64,000 nt of DNA, taken from Solea solea (lineage: Eukaryota > Chordata > Actinopteri > Pleuronectiformes > Soleidae). The position numbers and the translations under genes were made by a program. Shown piece by piece: positions 11,814 through 25,300 of the stretch (position 1 is its first letter; each line of letters opens with the position of its first letter). The DNA lies in assembly GCF_958295425.1 (NCBI RefSeq), contig NC_081150.1:598501-662500 (forward strand). Reading direction: 5' to 3'. The notes beneath the pieces were generated by a model. The model did no database searches. It was given only the letters and a program-made list of their open reading frames with translations, and was not told the origin of the DNA.

Positions 11814-13615
11814 TCCATTGTTCTTCTTGAACTCCACAGTACAACGTATTTACTCAGAGCACGTACGCAGAGAAAAAACCACATTCCTTATATGTGCACT
11901 CATGCTTGGATGGTTGTAATATATTGAAGCCCAGTTGTTCTCGTGTGATGGAGGAGTTGTGCGACGCACTTTGACGCGGCGCCGGTTTGCAGAGCAAAAA
12001 TGATTTGGCTCCATTTTTCCCTGCATCTGTGTTCTGTGCCTGCAGATGGGTTGGTGATTTCTGGACACACAAATTCAATTTGATAAGTCACAATGAGCAG
12101 CGTGGACAGTGTGACTGCAGTCTGGAAACACTTCAAGTGATTTAATCTTATCTTCAGGTGGTTGTTGTTAAAGTTTTGCCTCTTTGTCTTCGTCTTTGAG
12201 AACTGACACGATGTAACATTCACTATCTGCTATATCCTTCAACTGAAAACACTCTCTGTAAAGCAAAATCAGACATGACTAAGGGAGCATTTGTTTGTAT
12301 ACAGCAGCAGCGCGGGGTGGGCGGAGACAAGTAGTGTTCCTCCTGTCAAACTGGGAGCTTCTTTTTGTTTTCCATCATACTCCAAGTGTTTCATATCTTG
12401 TGTTCTCATTTAAGATAATTTCCTTCCTGTGGCCTGATTGCTAACCCCACCCTTATATTTAGCACCTTTTGGTCTTTTAGTATATTTGATCCCTGCCAGT
12501 TTGTCTGTTCAGTTCCTGGATAGTGTTCTAGCATTTTGTTATGAAGTCATATTTCCAGTGTATGGTCTTTTCTCTGGATTTGACTCTGCTTTTGTTTCTC
12601 AACCTTGTGCATTTACTCGATGAAGTGTTCTACTGTGGTACTGACAGTGACTGTTTGCATCCACCCGTCCATTTTTTTCTGCTCCTACAAAAAATAAATC
12701 ACTACACGTAAGTCTCACAGCCAAGCTTCTGTGTCTGGCAGCACGTGTTCTCTGAAGCCTATCAGCCTTTTGTCGTAGCAGGAAAGACACAGGTGTTACT
12801 CATCATATTAACAACGGCTGTGTTCAGGTTATGTAAGCCAGGACCGTGCACCACTGAGCCAGCATGAACCCTGATACTGAGATCAACCATGATTAATGTG
12901 ATTATTTCCACCTGTGCTTTTCCTGAACTGTCTGCTACATAGTGAAACCTGTAATGAACCGTTTGGAAGCCAAGTTATTCACACATATGTGACAGAGGAC
13001 TGTGTGTTGTTGAGCTTTGATAAAGATGTACTGTACAAACCTTAATTCAATACAGCACTCTCCATCGAGCTCGAACAAATCAGTTAATGCGATAAAATAA
13101 AGTCTCTGAAATAACTGCAGTGAGAGAGGTGATTCCTGTAATTGAGCTAATTCAAAACCCTCGTAACAAAAGCTCACTGGTGTGTTGTGTTTGGTGAATC
13201 AAGGTACAAATAAAAAAAACAATGTTATCCAGATTTGAAGCCAATGTAGAAGTGCCAGGAACCTGCACTCCCTTGAATAGCCACCAGGAGGCCACTTCAC
13301 TAGGTTCATATTAACTTCTTGATTTATAACATCAACAAACCTTTTCCCGAGTTTAAAGTCTCAATTACAAGTTTGATTAAGCGTGACGTCCATTTCATTA
13401 ATTATGCTCCCATCTCTTTAAATAGATGATAAAGCATGTATTGAGGCAGGACAGCTAGTACTGTCCTCTAGGTGCAAGTGTAGGTGGATGTGGATGGAAA
13501 ATTAAACTCAAGCACACAAGTGAAACTACATGAGATCAGATACTTTACTGTCATTGTAAGACTATACAACACAATGCAGGTGCACTGTCAGGATGCAGAC
13601 TCATAAATGAAATGA
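11814..13615. other. Intergenic, nothing recognised
   Basis: Short frames only; a GCGACGCACTTTGACGCGGC CpG cluster near 11960-11985 is isolated. Confidence 0.5.
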
Positions 13616-13690
13616 CGTCATCTCACTCGGTCATTTTCTATCGCTTTATCCTCCACATGAGGTCGGGGGGGTGGGGGGGGGAGTTGTTTG
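13616..13690 (-). repeat. SINE family 1 tail plus poly-G tract
   Basis: CATTTTCTATCGCTTTATCC is the reverse of the family 1 tail. It is followed by a G-rich run (about 13667-13681), which can form quadruplexes. Confidence 0.5.
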
Positions 13691-15724
13691 GTTCAAACAG
13701 GGTATTTTGGTATTTTGTCAGAGCAACTTATGGAACTTAGGGATCTTAGGTGAATTAAAACTCAAGATTAATTTAATGATTTATTTCCTGATAGAATAAG
13801 ACATAAGAAGACATCTCTGTAATACCCTGGATATCTGTTGATTATTAAAAGCAATGAAATGTTCAAAGTGCAAGCCACTCAAATGACATTAAGAGCTTTT
13901 CCAAGTATCCCAAATCAAATACAAATATAATATAATGTACTGATATTCACACATTATAGTCATGTATACAACTATAAAAGTGAAGATGAAGAGAACATAT
14001 AGAGACATGTAACCACAGCAACTGTTTCTTTTCCTTTATGCCCAGTCAACACAGTGACTGTAGGCTATGTACTGCAATCACTTGATCTCTTATCACATCC
14101 CTTCACTGGTTTTATTGTCTGAGACATTCATATAGTTGAAATCATTGGGAATAAAGAGAATGTGTGCAATGCATTTGTCTTTATAATGCGATAAGTGTCC
14201 TTTCCTTCTCGCTTCCAGACTCTGTTACGTTGTAAGTGGAAATGTGGCCAAGAAGACTTTGAAATGTGAAACAGCCTCGAGGAGTGGTTTCATGGGATCA
14301 AACCCCAAAATGACCCAGAGAGATGGGAGGAATTTTGGCAACTTCAAGCCCCCTCTTTGCTCCTCTGGCCTGAGTTTCTCTCTTTTCTCCTCCTCCTCTC
14401 TTTCTGCATTTGCTGCCTCTTTCTGATATGAACTGTAATTTTCTGCTGATGCATCTCATTTGGGCCAAAGTTCACTGAAGGCAGCAAAGATATCAGCCTG
14501 AGTTGTTTTGTCTGCGTGTATTTTATCTGGATTCCAAGAGAAATTTGAGAAAATCCCAGATCAACTTTAAGATGTTATTTATTTTCTTTTCAGTTAAATT
14601 ACTGGGGGGACTCAGCGAGTGATTGAGGTCAAAGGGACGTTAAGGGATTTCACTTCTTTGGAGAGCAGAGAGGAGGCACTCAGTGGTAGTTATAAAGTGA
14701 TAGGTTTTGAGGTACATTCAAAAAGATCACGTCGAGATTTCTTCCAACACCCTTTATGATAATAAACACACAAGGTCTTGATGTAGCTGTTGGCTAACCT
14801 GCAGTATCTGCACTAGCATCTCACAGTTTATCATTATTTCCCACCGCAGTCGTTAAGTATATACTGTAACATAATGTCCCAGCTTTCACAGGCTTTAACT
14901 GATAATCTACAATATAATACTGTATTGTTATGTTTAGTTGTGAATTGATTAGATAATCCCATTATCATAGGAAGCTAAAATATAAAATAAATGCAGTATT
15001 TATACAGGCAAATGCTCCTTACTCACTGTGATATATGACATAACTGTGAAGTAAACACAGTATTTGCAGTATACAGAAGAATACTTTTACAGTGCAGGGT
15101 TGCAGCAATTAATTGCCAACACTTTTGATAAGCACATAATCAGTTTTCAGCTTCTTAAATGTGAATGTGTTCTGATTTCTTTGCTCCTCTCTGACAGTAG
15201 ACAGAATATCTTTGGTTTGTAGCCAAAATAAAACATTTGCAGAATGTGTCATTTTGAGGTTTTATTCACCAAACAACAAATCATTTGATCAGTAATGAAA
15301 ATAATAATTAGTGTGGTGGTATGATATTTAGCCGTAGCCCTGGTCCAGTCGAAACATCCTCACCTTGTGCCTGGTTGTATTCATACCTATTAACTTTCCC
15401 TTTGTTGTCTTTGTAGTGCATCATGTTTTAAGACAGACTCAATGGCCCACTGTAGTTATAACAACCTGGTGAATGTGGTACTGTAATGCAGAGATGTTCA
15501 TGTCATCTACTAGTTAAGTATGGACTTAACTATCATCCATATAGTACGGTACTAAAACTGATCAGTTGTAGTTTCACTTTGAAAAGTCTATTGCAATGAG
15601 AAGTTGTAACATTTTGAGTTGTAACATTTTGGTATACAAGGATACATTATGTTTGTCTGTGTTACAAACTGGCTGTATAGTTAACTGACTGGTATAATTA
15701 AATACTGTCCTCAGGTTAGGGTGA
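13691..15724. other. Intergenic, nothing recognised
   Basis: AT-rich unique sequence. Confidence 0.6.
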
Positions 15725-15733
15725 CCATATGCC

Positions 15734-16128
15734 CAACCTGTCCTCCAACTGAAACGTAACTATGGGTCATTTTTTCCAACCCCTGAATACGACCTAAAGG
15801 TATGTTTTTACTACACTGGTGCAGTATTTTTCAACTCGAATACGCACAGGTGTTATTGAGGGTAGAATTAGGGCGAAAAAGACAGGGTTAGGCAGTGGAA
15901 ATTAAAAAAAAATATTGAAAAGGTAGTATAGTTAGGGAGTCGAACCCTTGTCGACCACACTCTGAGCGGACTACCAGTGGCGACCTCAGCGTAGCTACTA
16001 GATACCACTTCCAAGGTACCAGGTTGCTGTCATGTATACAACCACTAGGGGCGCTGGTTTTGAAAACGTAGACATAGGTCATAATTCCTGCAAACGACCT
16101 ACATGTACGTTTCATTGGAGGACAGTCT
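15734..16128. mobile_element. MITE with 9-bp target duplication
   Basis: The inverted termini read CTGTCCTCCAACTGAAACGT on the left and, reversed, CTGTCCTCCAATGAAACGTA on the right. The element lies between exact CCATATGCC repeats at 15725-15733 and 16129-16137. A target duplication of 8-9 bp fits Mutator-like or hAT superfamilies. The minus strand carries a B-box-like GGTTCGACTCC near 15938-15948 with an A-box-like TGGTAGTCCG, suggesting a tRNA-related insert. No transposase frame is visible. Confidence 0.7.
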
Positions 16129-16364
16129 CCATATGCCATATGCTCCTTTTTGGAGTTGCACTGGAACACAGCATCACTTCCAATGTCCCAAGAACTATGG
16201 TCTTACAAATAATTGGCTGAAAGCAACGATGATCAAATATATATCATCATTGAATAAAAATGAAAACACATGGAAGGAGGAGGTACTGCTGTTCGCTGAG
16301 TGAGTGTATCCAACAAGTTAATCAGTGGATGGGCCAGAATTTTCTCCATTTTCTCCAAAAACAA

Positions 16365-17060
16365 TGACAGCTGAATTTTAACAGCCACATAAAGACCATC
16401 ACTAAATCAGCCTATTATCATCTCAAAAACATTGCACAAATGAAAGGATTTCTGTCTAAACAATAAATGGAAAAACTTGTTCATACATTTATTCCTCGTA
16501 GGTTAGATTATTGTAATGTCTTTAGCACATCCAGACCCCTCAGGTCATCAGGGACAGGTTTACTCAGCGTCCCCAGGGTCAGAACCAAGCAGGGTTGAAA
16601 ACATCATAGTTTACTGCAGCTTTCTGATATTGCCAATTTTAACACTTTAACTTTCACATCTGCTTGTTTAATGATGTTTAATGATTTTAAATTTCATTTT
16701 TTAGTCATTTTAAGTTAACAGATGCCTTGTCTGTTTAGTGTTTCTCTGAGTTAAAGGAGGACTGATTAGATGAAATGGGAAGAACAGGTAAAAGAGCACT
16801 TGTCGAGTCTTGGAGACTCGAGCTGAGTGGGAGTGTAAGCCCTGTGACTTATTTCATTTTCACATCGATGAAAAATAAGGGAGGGCAAACACAGAGCAGA
16901 TGAAAAATTCTTTGTCTGCTTGATTGAATTTTTTTAAATTGTTTTTATTTCTATAATTGATTTTTGATTTAAATTGATTTTGTTTTAATTTCCAATGTAT
17001 TTACTTGCTTCTGTAAAGCACTATGAATTGCCTTGTGTAAGAATGGCGCTATACAAATAA
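16365..17060 (+). mobile_element. LINE 3' fragment (RT C-terminus and tail)
   Basis: The translation gives HIKTITKSAYYHLKNIAQMK, GFLSKQ, a stop, then EKLVHTF and RRLDYCNVF, the region after the reverse-transcriptase core of L2-type fish LINEs. After decayed sequence, the 3' end has GTAAAGCACTATGAATTGCC and CGCTATACAAATAAACTTGC, a common LINE/SINE tail. Stops and indels make it inactive. Confidence 0.75.
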
Positions 17061-17734
17061 ACTTGCCTTGCCTTATTCAGCGACTGTATTAGTGACGACT
17101 TTCGTGGGTTTTGCACTACTTATCTAATTAGTTGTGACATTAATGTAAGTACTCCAGGAAAAGGCACCAAAAGACATGTTTCCACAGATAAACATAAAAA
17201 CAACAGCAACTGTACGTCTTGTTTGTTTGCGGAGAAGCGTCTACATGTACTAGAAGTTCCTTGGCAACAAGAACTCCTGGATGTTGCCAGGAAAGAGCAG
17301 AAATATTGCAGATAGACATCATTTACTTGATCTCATGCAGCTTTAATCTTGGTGGTAAAATTGACATTAAGAGTTGGCCATCTTGTAAAAGTGTGTATTT
17401 AAAAGGCATTTTAAAAAATGAAAGATATACATGAGCTCACATTTCTGAACCTAAATTATTAATATGTCAACAAACGTCTGAGTGTGATTGTGCTTTAACT
17501 GCTTGTGGTGCTTTTCAGGAAAGGAGGGTGATGATTGCTGGCTGTGAATGTGGTTGGGTTTTGGTCAGGGCTCAGAAAAGATCATGGTTTTTCCTCACAG
17601 TGCAACACAGTCTCTGGAAAATGACATTGCAACACAACAAAAGTGCATTCCCAAGTGCCTTAAGTAAGAGGCATTTTTATTTATCTGTCTAGAGACATGC
17701 AGGAATGAGGAAGTTAGGATGATAATATGTTGAC

Positions 17735-17835
17735 ATGCCGATGTGTCCTTCAACAAGACATTTAACCCCACATTAACCCACATTAAGATGGCTGCGCTGG
17801 CAGCGTGTGAATGGGTATGATTGGTGGTGGTATTT
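17735..17835 (+). repeat. SINE family 2 body fragment
   Basis: GCCGATGTGTCCTTCAACAA then GACATTTAACCCC and GTGTGAATGGGTATGA match the body of the SINE at 6205. Confidence 0.5.
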
Positions 17836-20800
17836 ATTTCAATGACAGTGATTGATCCACAGTTGTTTTCCTGAAGTTGCATCGTATTCTAGTTTTTTTG
17901 TTTTTTTTTCTCCGACCATCTCCCCCTCTTTGAGTAAGCAGCTATGATACACAAAGTGTGTAAACACAAGGTTGGCCCTTAATTAACCGTGTTAACCCTT
18001 AACCCTTTAGCCCTTATAAAAACACAACGTTTGGTCTCAAACTAGTCAGCCTCTTTTTTACCTGTATGAATTGTACCAATGCAATGTTACCACCGTTTGC
18101 AGAAAAGTAAAATGGGAACATTTTTCTGGATGACCAGGATGATGAGACAAGGTTCTCCTTCCCCTGATCTCTGAACCTCTACAGACCAATGAGAGAAGAC
18201 GAGGCTTCCTCCTACAGTCCAGTAAAGAAAAACATGAGATGCACAAATTAAAGAAAAAATCTTCAAATCAAATCAAATATTATCGAGTTCATACATCTGG
18301 TTAATCAAATGTGACTTGAGGCAATAACCTCATTGAAGTAAACTGTTGCCATTCCATAATTGTAATGGTCTTTGGAAGACACCTGACAAGAAGAAAACAA
18401 GAAGAAACAAACCACTGCAATTATGAGAAAATTAAAAATTAAAAAAAGTAATTTTACAAAGTGAGACTTTCTCCACCAAATGATAACACAATTCCCTCAC
18501 CAGGGGATTCCTGCTCTTCTAAAATCCCTCCCTAACTGCCTCCATTAGGCCCCGAGGTATCGCAGCTGTAATCGAGGCTTTATTGCGATTCCTTTATGGC
18601 ACGAGGTCAACCAACAGAGGTCAACTGCAATCTGGCTACAAGCCTCACTTTCAAAGGCCAGACACACAGCGTTCCTGCGCGTGACAGCGGTGTCACGACC
18701 CCAAGCATTCACCCACCAAGTTCATTAGCTTAATATCTGTGGGCATCTGTTTAACAGGCAGGCTGTAAATACATGTCACGTAATCAGAGTCCCTCTGGGA
18801 AATCATCTCAAACAGTCACAGAGCCGCTCCATCATTACTGTAAATAGAGTCTCCTTTTATTTTATGAACTGAGGAAGATACACAGTTGATAGAATGTCTT
18901 CTTGTATTTCATTTTAGACATTTAGTTGGTGCTCTCAGCTCAGGTTTTTAAGACCAGTGAGAAGGCCGTGTCTACGTTCAAACCCTTTTAGTCTTAAATG
19001 TCAGTGAAATAACATCCAGAGACCATTTACACAAACGCAACTAATCCCCTCGTAATCCTTGCACTTATTCGTCACACATATATAAGCAAATCTATTCTTA
19101 CCTCCAAAGTGGTTGGTTTTTGTCTCTTTCTCAATAGTTCTGTTTTGAGCAACAGATTTGGATGAAATGATGGGGATGTGGCGTAAGGTACAATAAAAAC
19201 ACTCAATTTTGTTCTTAGTCAAATGTGGAATTCAGGTTTGTGCCCAAGTGTCATTCTAGTTTTCCTGTTTTGTTTGTGTTTGTTTGTTTGTTTTTGTTGT
19301 TTTTTCAGTGGATTTTAATGTGCATATTGTTGTGCATAAGTAATAGATTTTGGTAGTATGAGGTACTAAGTTTGTGTCTTTTTGTAAACCACCCACAACC
19401 CTGTGACAAAATCAATCATTTGTCATTACACGAGTCATTGACACACTTTTGGTCACTATGTTCCAAAGTGTAATTTTGTGACTTTGTCATTAGGAAACCT
19501 TTGTTCAGATTTACCTACAGTAAGTGACATAAACCAGCAGCTTTTGTGTCTTTGCAGGTTAAAGTAGATGATTTTATCAATTGGATTTAGCATGGAAGAA
19601 TTCACATACATTTAAAAGATTGAGGTGAGGAGATTGGGATGATCTCCTCTGCTCTATATTCTCCCTGGCTTTTCCAAAATATGAATTGGCCAGGCCTTTT
19701 GTGATGTGTAATCGGTCTCTTAGACCAAAACATTCATTGTTCCCTGAAAGTAAATCCTAGTAGTTTACAGAAACAATATGAAATTGCACAACTTTTCACA
19801 TGCACTTATTTCAATTTGATTGAATTTTCCAGTAAAGTTCACAGATTATTTCTCAGTCGTGGAACTCACAGCTGCGAGAAGGTTGTGGAAATTGAAGAGC
19901 ACCGCTGCATCTTTGGTTTCATTGAAACATAGCACTACGGTAGGTTGGGTTGGATCATCAGTGGCTACAGAGCTGACAGGGAAACATGTCTGCTGGGACT
20001 CATAGTGGAGGACTTGGTTTATATTCACAAGGAAAACTGTGGTTGAGCCCAAAGACCATTCACAGCTGGTGGAGTTTACGTGCCAACCTTTACTCTGTAG
20101 GAAGATGGTAAATACAAGCATCCGTCTACCTGTGAGAGCTGTGCAGCAGAAACAGAAATCAACACGTATCCTCCACACAGCTGCCAATCTCTTCAACACA
20201 ACATCTGCAAATGAGGGTATCCAAATTGTTTCTCTGCAAACTAAGCTTCCATATAACACCACCATCAGGACAGTGAGAGTGGTGATGCGCTTCTGTGGTC
20301 AAACTAGAGGCCAAAGAGTTCAAAGGAAAGACAGTTGAGACAGTCTGAAATCTTTGGTGGACAGTAAAAAAGCAGAAACATCAAAAATGAAAATCACTTC
20401 ATTGCAATTCCAGGTGCCTGTAAATCTCCATAGACAGAGTGCAGGTGTTAAATCCATTATCCCCATGTAGAGCTGGATGGAGAAAAGGAAAAGAAATGCA
20501 GCTTGGCATCTTCATCCTCAGGTTTGCTTTGACATTTGGCAATAAGACAATCCAATGTTTAAGCCATAAATTTTGGAATGTGAAGCAGATTTGAATGCAC
20601 TGCTGCACAGCGCACACTTGGATTCCTTCCATTTCATGTTCACTTGAACTGCTAATAAACAAAACTGCAATATGGAATGCAGTGTTGCATGTTTTCTTCT
20701 GTTTTTACGTCGTCTTATGGGACACACAATGTGTTAAAACATCAGGAACAATTAGATGATTTTATCTTCCTTCAGATCACAAGGCTAAAATGACTCACAT

Positions 20801-21839
20801 CTTCTTTTCTATTTTTTTTTTGCTGATGTGACTCACGTCTGATTCTTTTCTGGGGCTGTGTGGACACATAAATCCAATTGTCAACTGGCTATATACACTG
20901 TCTCTTCCTGGTTTTCAATAAGCCAGGCCGACTATCTCTGGAAAGCTGTCAGCCAACGATGCAGAGATGTTCTACAGTTGTTGTCTGCAGATGTGTCCAA
21001 GAGTATTTAGCAACAAATTATAGAATTTAGCAGAGGCTGTGCAGCAGTGCTCCACTTTTGTCCCCTCACAACGCTTACATTTAAACACTCTTTTCGTTTT
21101 AGCGGATTTTGAATCCTTCTGGGCTTATTACTACAAAAACTACTAAAAGTCAGTCTAAATAAATCTACTGTATATCTGAAATCTTAACTGCTAATGTTAC
21201 CTTACTAAAAAAACGTTTTCCCAACTAATTGAAGCTCTGTGCATCAATACGTGGCCATGTGACATGAGTGAGAATGGCCAGATGAGGCTTTTTGCCGATG
21301 CACACATGCTGAGCGTTGTGGTCCAAAACAAACAACACTGGAGGGGAGTGTCTTCCTCTAGAGCTAAATCTAAAATTCACCGTGAGCTTCTGTCTCTGAA
21401 ATCTTCCGATCAGCGATCAATACAGGTAGATTTGATCTCATCCCTCGCCTTGTCTACCAAGTGGTCTCACATGTATGATGTTGACACGTGCGCACATGCA
21501 ATTCTGCACATGCTTGCCATCAGATTTGAACCCTGTCATAATGTGAACATAACCAGTCTTCCAAGCCAAACTCTCGCAGCACACATGACGTGACAACCCC
21601 AAAGTTCATGTGAACACAGATGAGAGTCACATCAGCATGCTGTAGAATAGATTCTCTGACAGCAGAACCATTTGGATTTGTAAGCTTTGTGGTGAATGAA
21701 AAATGAGTCAGTGCATTTGTATGTACATATGAAGATCAGACAGATTTTATATTAGGCTGGACTAACTGACAAATAGTAATTAACAATAATTAATGAAGCC
21801 ATAATAAATTGAAATGAAAACAGTTGCTCCTGATGACTG
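17836..21839. other. Intergenic; repeat-poor
   Basis: 18540-18850 is complex unique sequence with paired GAGGTCAACC/GAGGTCAACT nuclear-receptor-like half sites. A 139-codon minus frame at 19846-20265 has no recognised domain and is compatible with chance. Confidence 0.5.
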
Positions 21840-21910
21840 TACCAGCAGCTTGTGAATGGGTATGAAAGATGTGAAAAAAACTGTAGTGTGAAGCCGTTTT
21901 GAGAGGACGT
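21840..21910 (+). repeat. SINE family 2 tail fragment
   Basis: TGTGAATGGGTATGAAAGAT and GTAGTGTGAAGCCGTTTTGA resemble the tail of the 6205 SINE. Confidence 0.4.
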
Positions 21911-22148
21911 CAAGACTGAAGAAAATGCAGCTAACTAATACTTAAATATTTAACAATAGTGTGTATCTGTGATCATGGATACTGGCTTAACAAAAGCCAT
22001 GGCTTCCTCTTTTTCCTCCTCTGCCTCTAAATTTTCAGCAGGCTAATTGCTACCAATCTTGGGCAGAGGACATCTTAATTCTGGAGCCAGCTGATTGGGC
22101 TGAACCATGTGTTGTCATGTCCTGGGGAGTATGGGGTTAGTATATTTA

Positions 22149-22583
22149 GCCATGTTTCCACCGAGTGGAACATTTCGCTTTGGTACAGTATGGTACGTAT
22201 TTATTTGCATTTCCATTAGGAATATAACCAAATTATTATTTGGCACCCTTCTCTTGGTGTACAAGAATAATTCCATGGCAGTCAAGGCAAACACCTGCAG
22301 TCTATTCTTATAGACAAACAGCCACAAACTGAGCAGGAAAAACAGCTGCTGGACGTCTCCTCCATTGTTGTCTGATGTGTCGCGTTCGATGTTGTCATTC
22401 ATTGTCAGCGCACCAGTACGACATCACGCTACGTGGCCATCAGGCACGGCTCACACCCCGCCTACCAAGTAAAGCTCCTGTTCTCAGTAGAAATGCAAGT
22501 CTGACCCAGGGTTTTACCATTCCAAACCATACCATACCATACTGTACCAAACCAAACCAAACCGTACCATGGTGGAAACGCAG
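22149..22583. mobile_element. MITE family A, copy 1
   Basis: It begins GCCATGTTTCCACCGAGTGG and ends CCATGGTGGAAACGC, giving TGTTTCCACC-type inverted ends with GGTACAGTATGGTACG / AAACCGTACC subterminal repeats. The body contains TTGGCACCCTTCTCTTGGT, shared with 56869-57300. No transposase is recognised, so it is non-autonomous. Confidence 0.7.
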
Positions 22584-23383
22584 CATATGTTCCCTCTGCA
22601 TCATCGTAGTAGGTTGTGGTATTGTACCTTTAATGTTAAGTGCTACCTGGCATCAAACAAGAAACAGAAAATTAGAGTCTGCTTTGTTCAGTTAACACTT
22701 TTTTAACATTATAATAGAGTATATATATTTTATAATTTGGGTCAATAGTTTTCTTTTCTTCTCCTCCCTCAGTGCTATGTCCCTGAGAAGTAACCCTTTG
22801 GTTTGTTGGTGACTTCTTGACATTCTTGGCCACTCGACACCAATCAATCATGGTCTGGAAGTCAAAGTTTATCTGAGTATTTCTGCTGATTTCTGTGTTT
22901 GTCACTTTATATTCACAGTTGAATACATTATATTCATCATCTAATGGTTTCTCTCAGCATCTCTCAGCGTCCATGTCTCAAACTGGTTTGTCAAACATTA
23001 TAGTGAGTTCAGTGACCTCCACAGTCACACATGTGAATCCAGGAGAAAAAGTTTGGGATGTGATAAGACAGGAGATTTAATTAATACTATGAAGTGAGGC
23101 TATTTGAGAGCAAAGTAAGGACTTACATAATGTAGGTCACTGTGTGACCTCATAAATCCCACTTCATAAATTCTTTATCTTGCATTTGATAGCCTGTTTT
23201 CAGCTGGAAACTGAAGTTAAAGTGTCTGTAAAGTGATAAAAGGAATATCTCTTGTGACTTTGTCTCCCCAAAGGAAAATGTGTTACTCACCAGCTTAGCA
23301 AATTTGAAAATTACGTTTAAAAATCATATCAAATTCAGCAGTATTCTACTTTGTGTCCTTGGGAGGCACTGGAAACACACACT
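22584..23383. other. Intergenic, nothing recognised
   Basis: Short frames only. Confidence 0.5.
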
Positions 23384-23406
23384 AACACACACACACACAC
23401 ACACAC
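23384..23406. repeat. (CA)n microsatellite
   Basis: Short CA run. Confidence 0.9.
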
Positions 23407-23537
23407 TGGTTTGTTGTGCTGAACTGGGGACCAAAGTGGGTAAACGTCACTTTTTTGTCAGTGTTTGTAAAGAATGCAAATGTAAACACTCCAGTATCAA
23501 ACTTCCTGTTCAACAAAAGTTTTTTGTTTGTTTTTTT

Positions 23538-23600
23538 CTATCTATCTATCTATCTATCTATCCATCTATCCATCTATCTATCTATCTATCTATCTATCTA
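23538..23600. repeat. (TATC)n microsatellite
   Basis: Tetranucleotide repeats with CATC interruptions, ending in TTTG/TTTA units. Confidence 0.95.
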
Positions 23601-23903
23601 TTTGTTTATTTACCAGAATTAAGCTCGGCCTCTGATGCTTTTCACAGACAGACTGCACAGTTAGTGAGAGATCCAAAACAATTCCCCAGAGGAAATGAGT
23701 GTTTTTGCAGGCGTTAGAGCTTCAACAGTAAGTAGCTGGTAAGAGAGAAACTGGAAAGTGGCTTTTTACAGCTGCCCAATCAAAGCTTGTTGATCCATTC
23801 ATCATTTTCAGGACATCATATCGTCTGTCTGGGGTAAATGAAGAGACAATGGCTTGTGGAGATTTGTCTTGTGTGCCTTGTTTGCTTTTCTTCTTCTTCT
23901 CAG

Positions 23904-23968
23904 GACTCACCACAGTGACAGGGCTGAGCCTCGCTCCTCCAGCAAGTCTGTCTACCGCAGCACAGGAA
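23904..23968 (+). other. Exon-like segment (unassigned)
   Basis: A strong acceptor (TTTTCTTCTTCTTCTCAG) and a strong donor (GAA/GTGAGT) bracket 65 nt that are open in two frames (one reads HHSDRAEPRSSSKSVYRSTG). No matching exon is recognised nearby, so it may be chance. Confidence 0.15.
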
Positions 23969-24639
23969 GTGAGTGTTTTCTGTGGGGATACATGGAATGC
24001 AATGAGGAACAGTACAAACCCCAACTTAAAAAGCACTCGCACCAGGACAACCCGTGAAGGAATTCAGGAAGTATTGGTAAAGCAAGTTTGCTCCAGGAGG
24101 AGGGTGAGAAGAAGGCAACACCACCCCCAGCTCAGCCAGGAAGGAATGCACCCTTTCACAAGTTGAATTAAGGGCATGTCTGGCATGGAGATAATAGCAG
24201 AGCAAATCACAGTTTCCCACATTCTGAGGCTGGAACTGGAGCAGCTCATGTTATTTTCATTCTTTACAACGAGAAAACATCTGTGTCCAAAATACACTTC
24301 AGTCACTACATTTACATGATATCAGAAAAAACCCAAATCATTGTGTTAGTCTGACTTAAACCATTGCCATCTGTGTTTGACCCAGGAATTATAGAAGAAG
24401 CAGGAGGAAACAACAGTGAGAAAAGCAGAAGTATTTTTGAAGAGGAGACTGAATTCATGCTCCATCAGCTTAAAGAATGAAACGTTTTGTAGTCGTAAAT
24501 CAATAGTCTAAAGGTGCTCAACTAGTTACCAGCTAAGTTAGTTTTTGGTCTATGACATAATAGGTCAACCAGAAAACAGCGTCAGACACACTTCATTCAG
24601 TGACTTGATTCCAAACTGACATTCAACTTTTACTCTTTG

Positions 24640-24765
24640 GAAAAACAAAAAGCAGAAATGAAAGTTGTTTTTGAGAATCACAGAGAGATGGGGGACAAAA
24701 AGGGGGGAGAGAAAGGGAAAGAGGGAGGGAAGGTGCGGACAGAAGAGAGAGAACAGAAACAGCTA
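24640..24765. repeat. Purine-rich tract
   Basis: A long, nearly pure A/G stretch (GGGGGAGAGAAAGGGAAAGA and similar) that can adopt triplex form. It has no repeat unit of fixed length. Confidence 0.7.
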
Positions 24766-24899
24766 TAGAACAGTTGTATTAAGTTTTGTCAGGGTTGTTC
24801 TAAATCGGTCATGCTTATTTTTATAATATTACAATATCATTTATACAAGTGAGCATGCAACAAAAATGTACTGAGATCAACTGGATCTGGATCCAACAG

Positions 24900-25300
24900 C
24901 CCAGGATTCACAGGTACCTACAGAATGAGGACAGAGACTGTAACGGGTTGGGAGATGACACAAATGCAGCACACGTAGGCAGACAGACAGTCGGTAATGA
25001 CTTTTATATTTCACCTTTTCAAAGGACAGTTCAAAGACAGCACAATCGTGTAAACTTGCTTCGTTCGCGTGGTGCAGCCGGTGATCGCTGTGGCTGAAGC
25101 AGCAAACAGACGCTGAGGAGATAGTAGGAAATGGATCTGAGGCTGAGGGGAGCAGGCACAATCCGTAGTCAGGGGCTTGATCACTGGAACAGAAACAGAG
25201 CGGGCAGGTCGGGGACAGGCAGGGTCGATACCGGGAATCAGTCCAAAAAACACTGGAGAGACTAGTACGAACGACATTGAACAATCTGGCAGTGACTTCT
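24900..25300 (-). mobile_element. LTR-retroelement-like fragment
   Basis: The stretch has the GGCAGGTCGGGGACAGG / GAATCAGTCC / AACACTGGAGAG style of sequence common at the ends of fish LTR retroelements when read in reverse. No protease, RT or integrase motifs are visible. Family and strand are from general resemblance only. It is followed by a 21-base T run (25331-25351). Confidence 0.3.

Noticed and set aside
11563..11884. Tyr/Ile-rich frames over the TA tract
   Set aside because: Simple-repeat artefacts.
19846..20265. 139-codon minus frame
   Set aside because: No recognisable domain, no splice or promoter context; the length is within chance for 64 kb.
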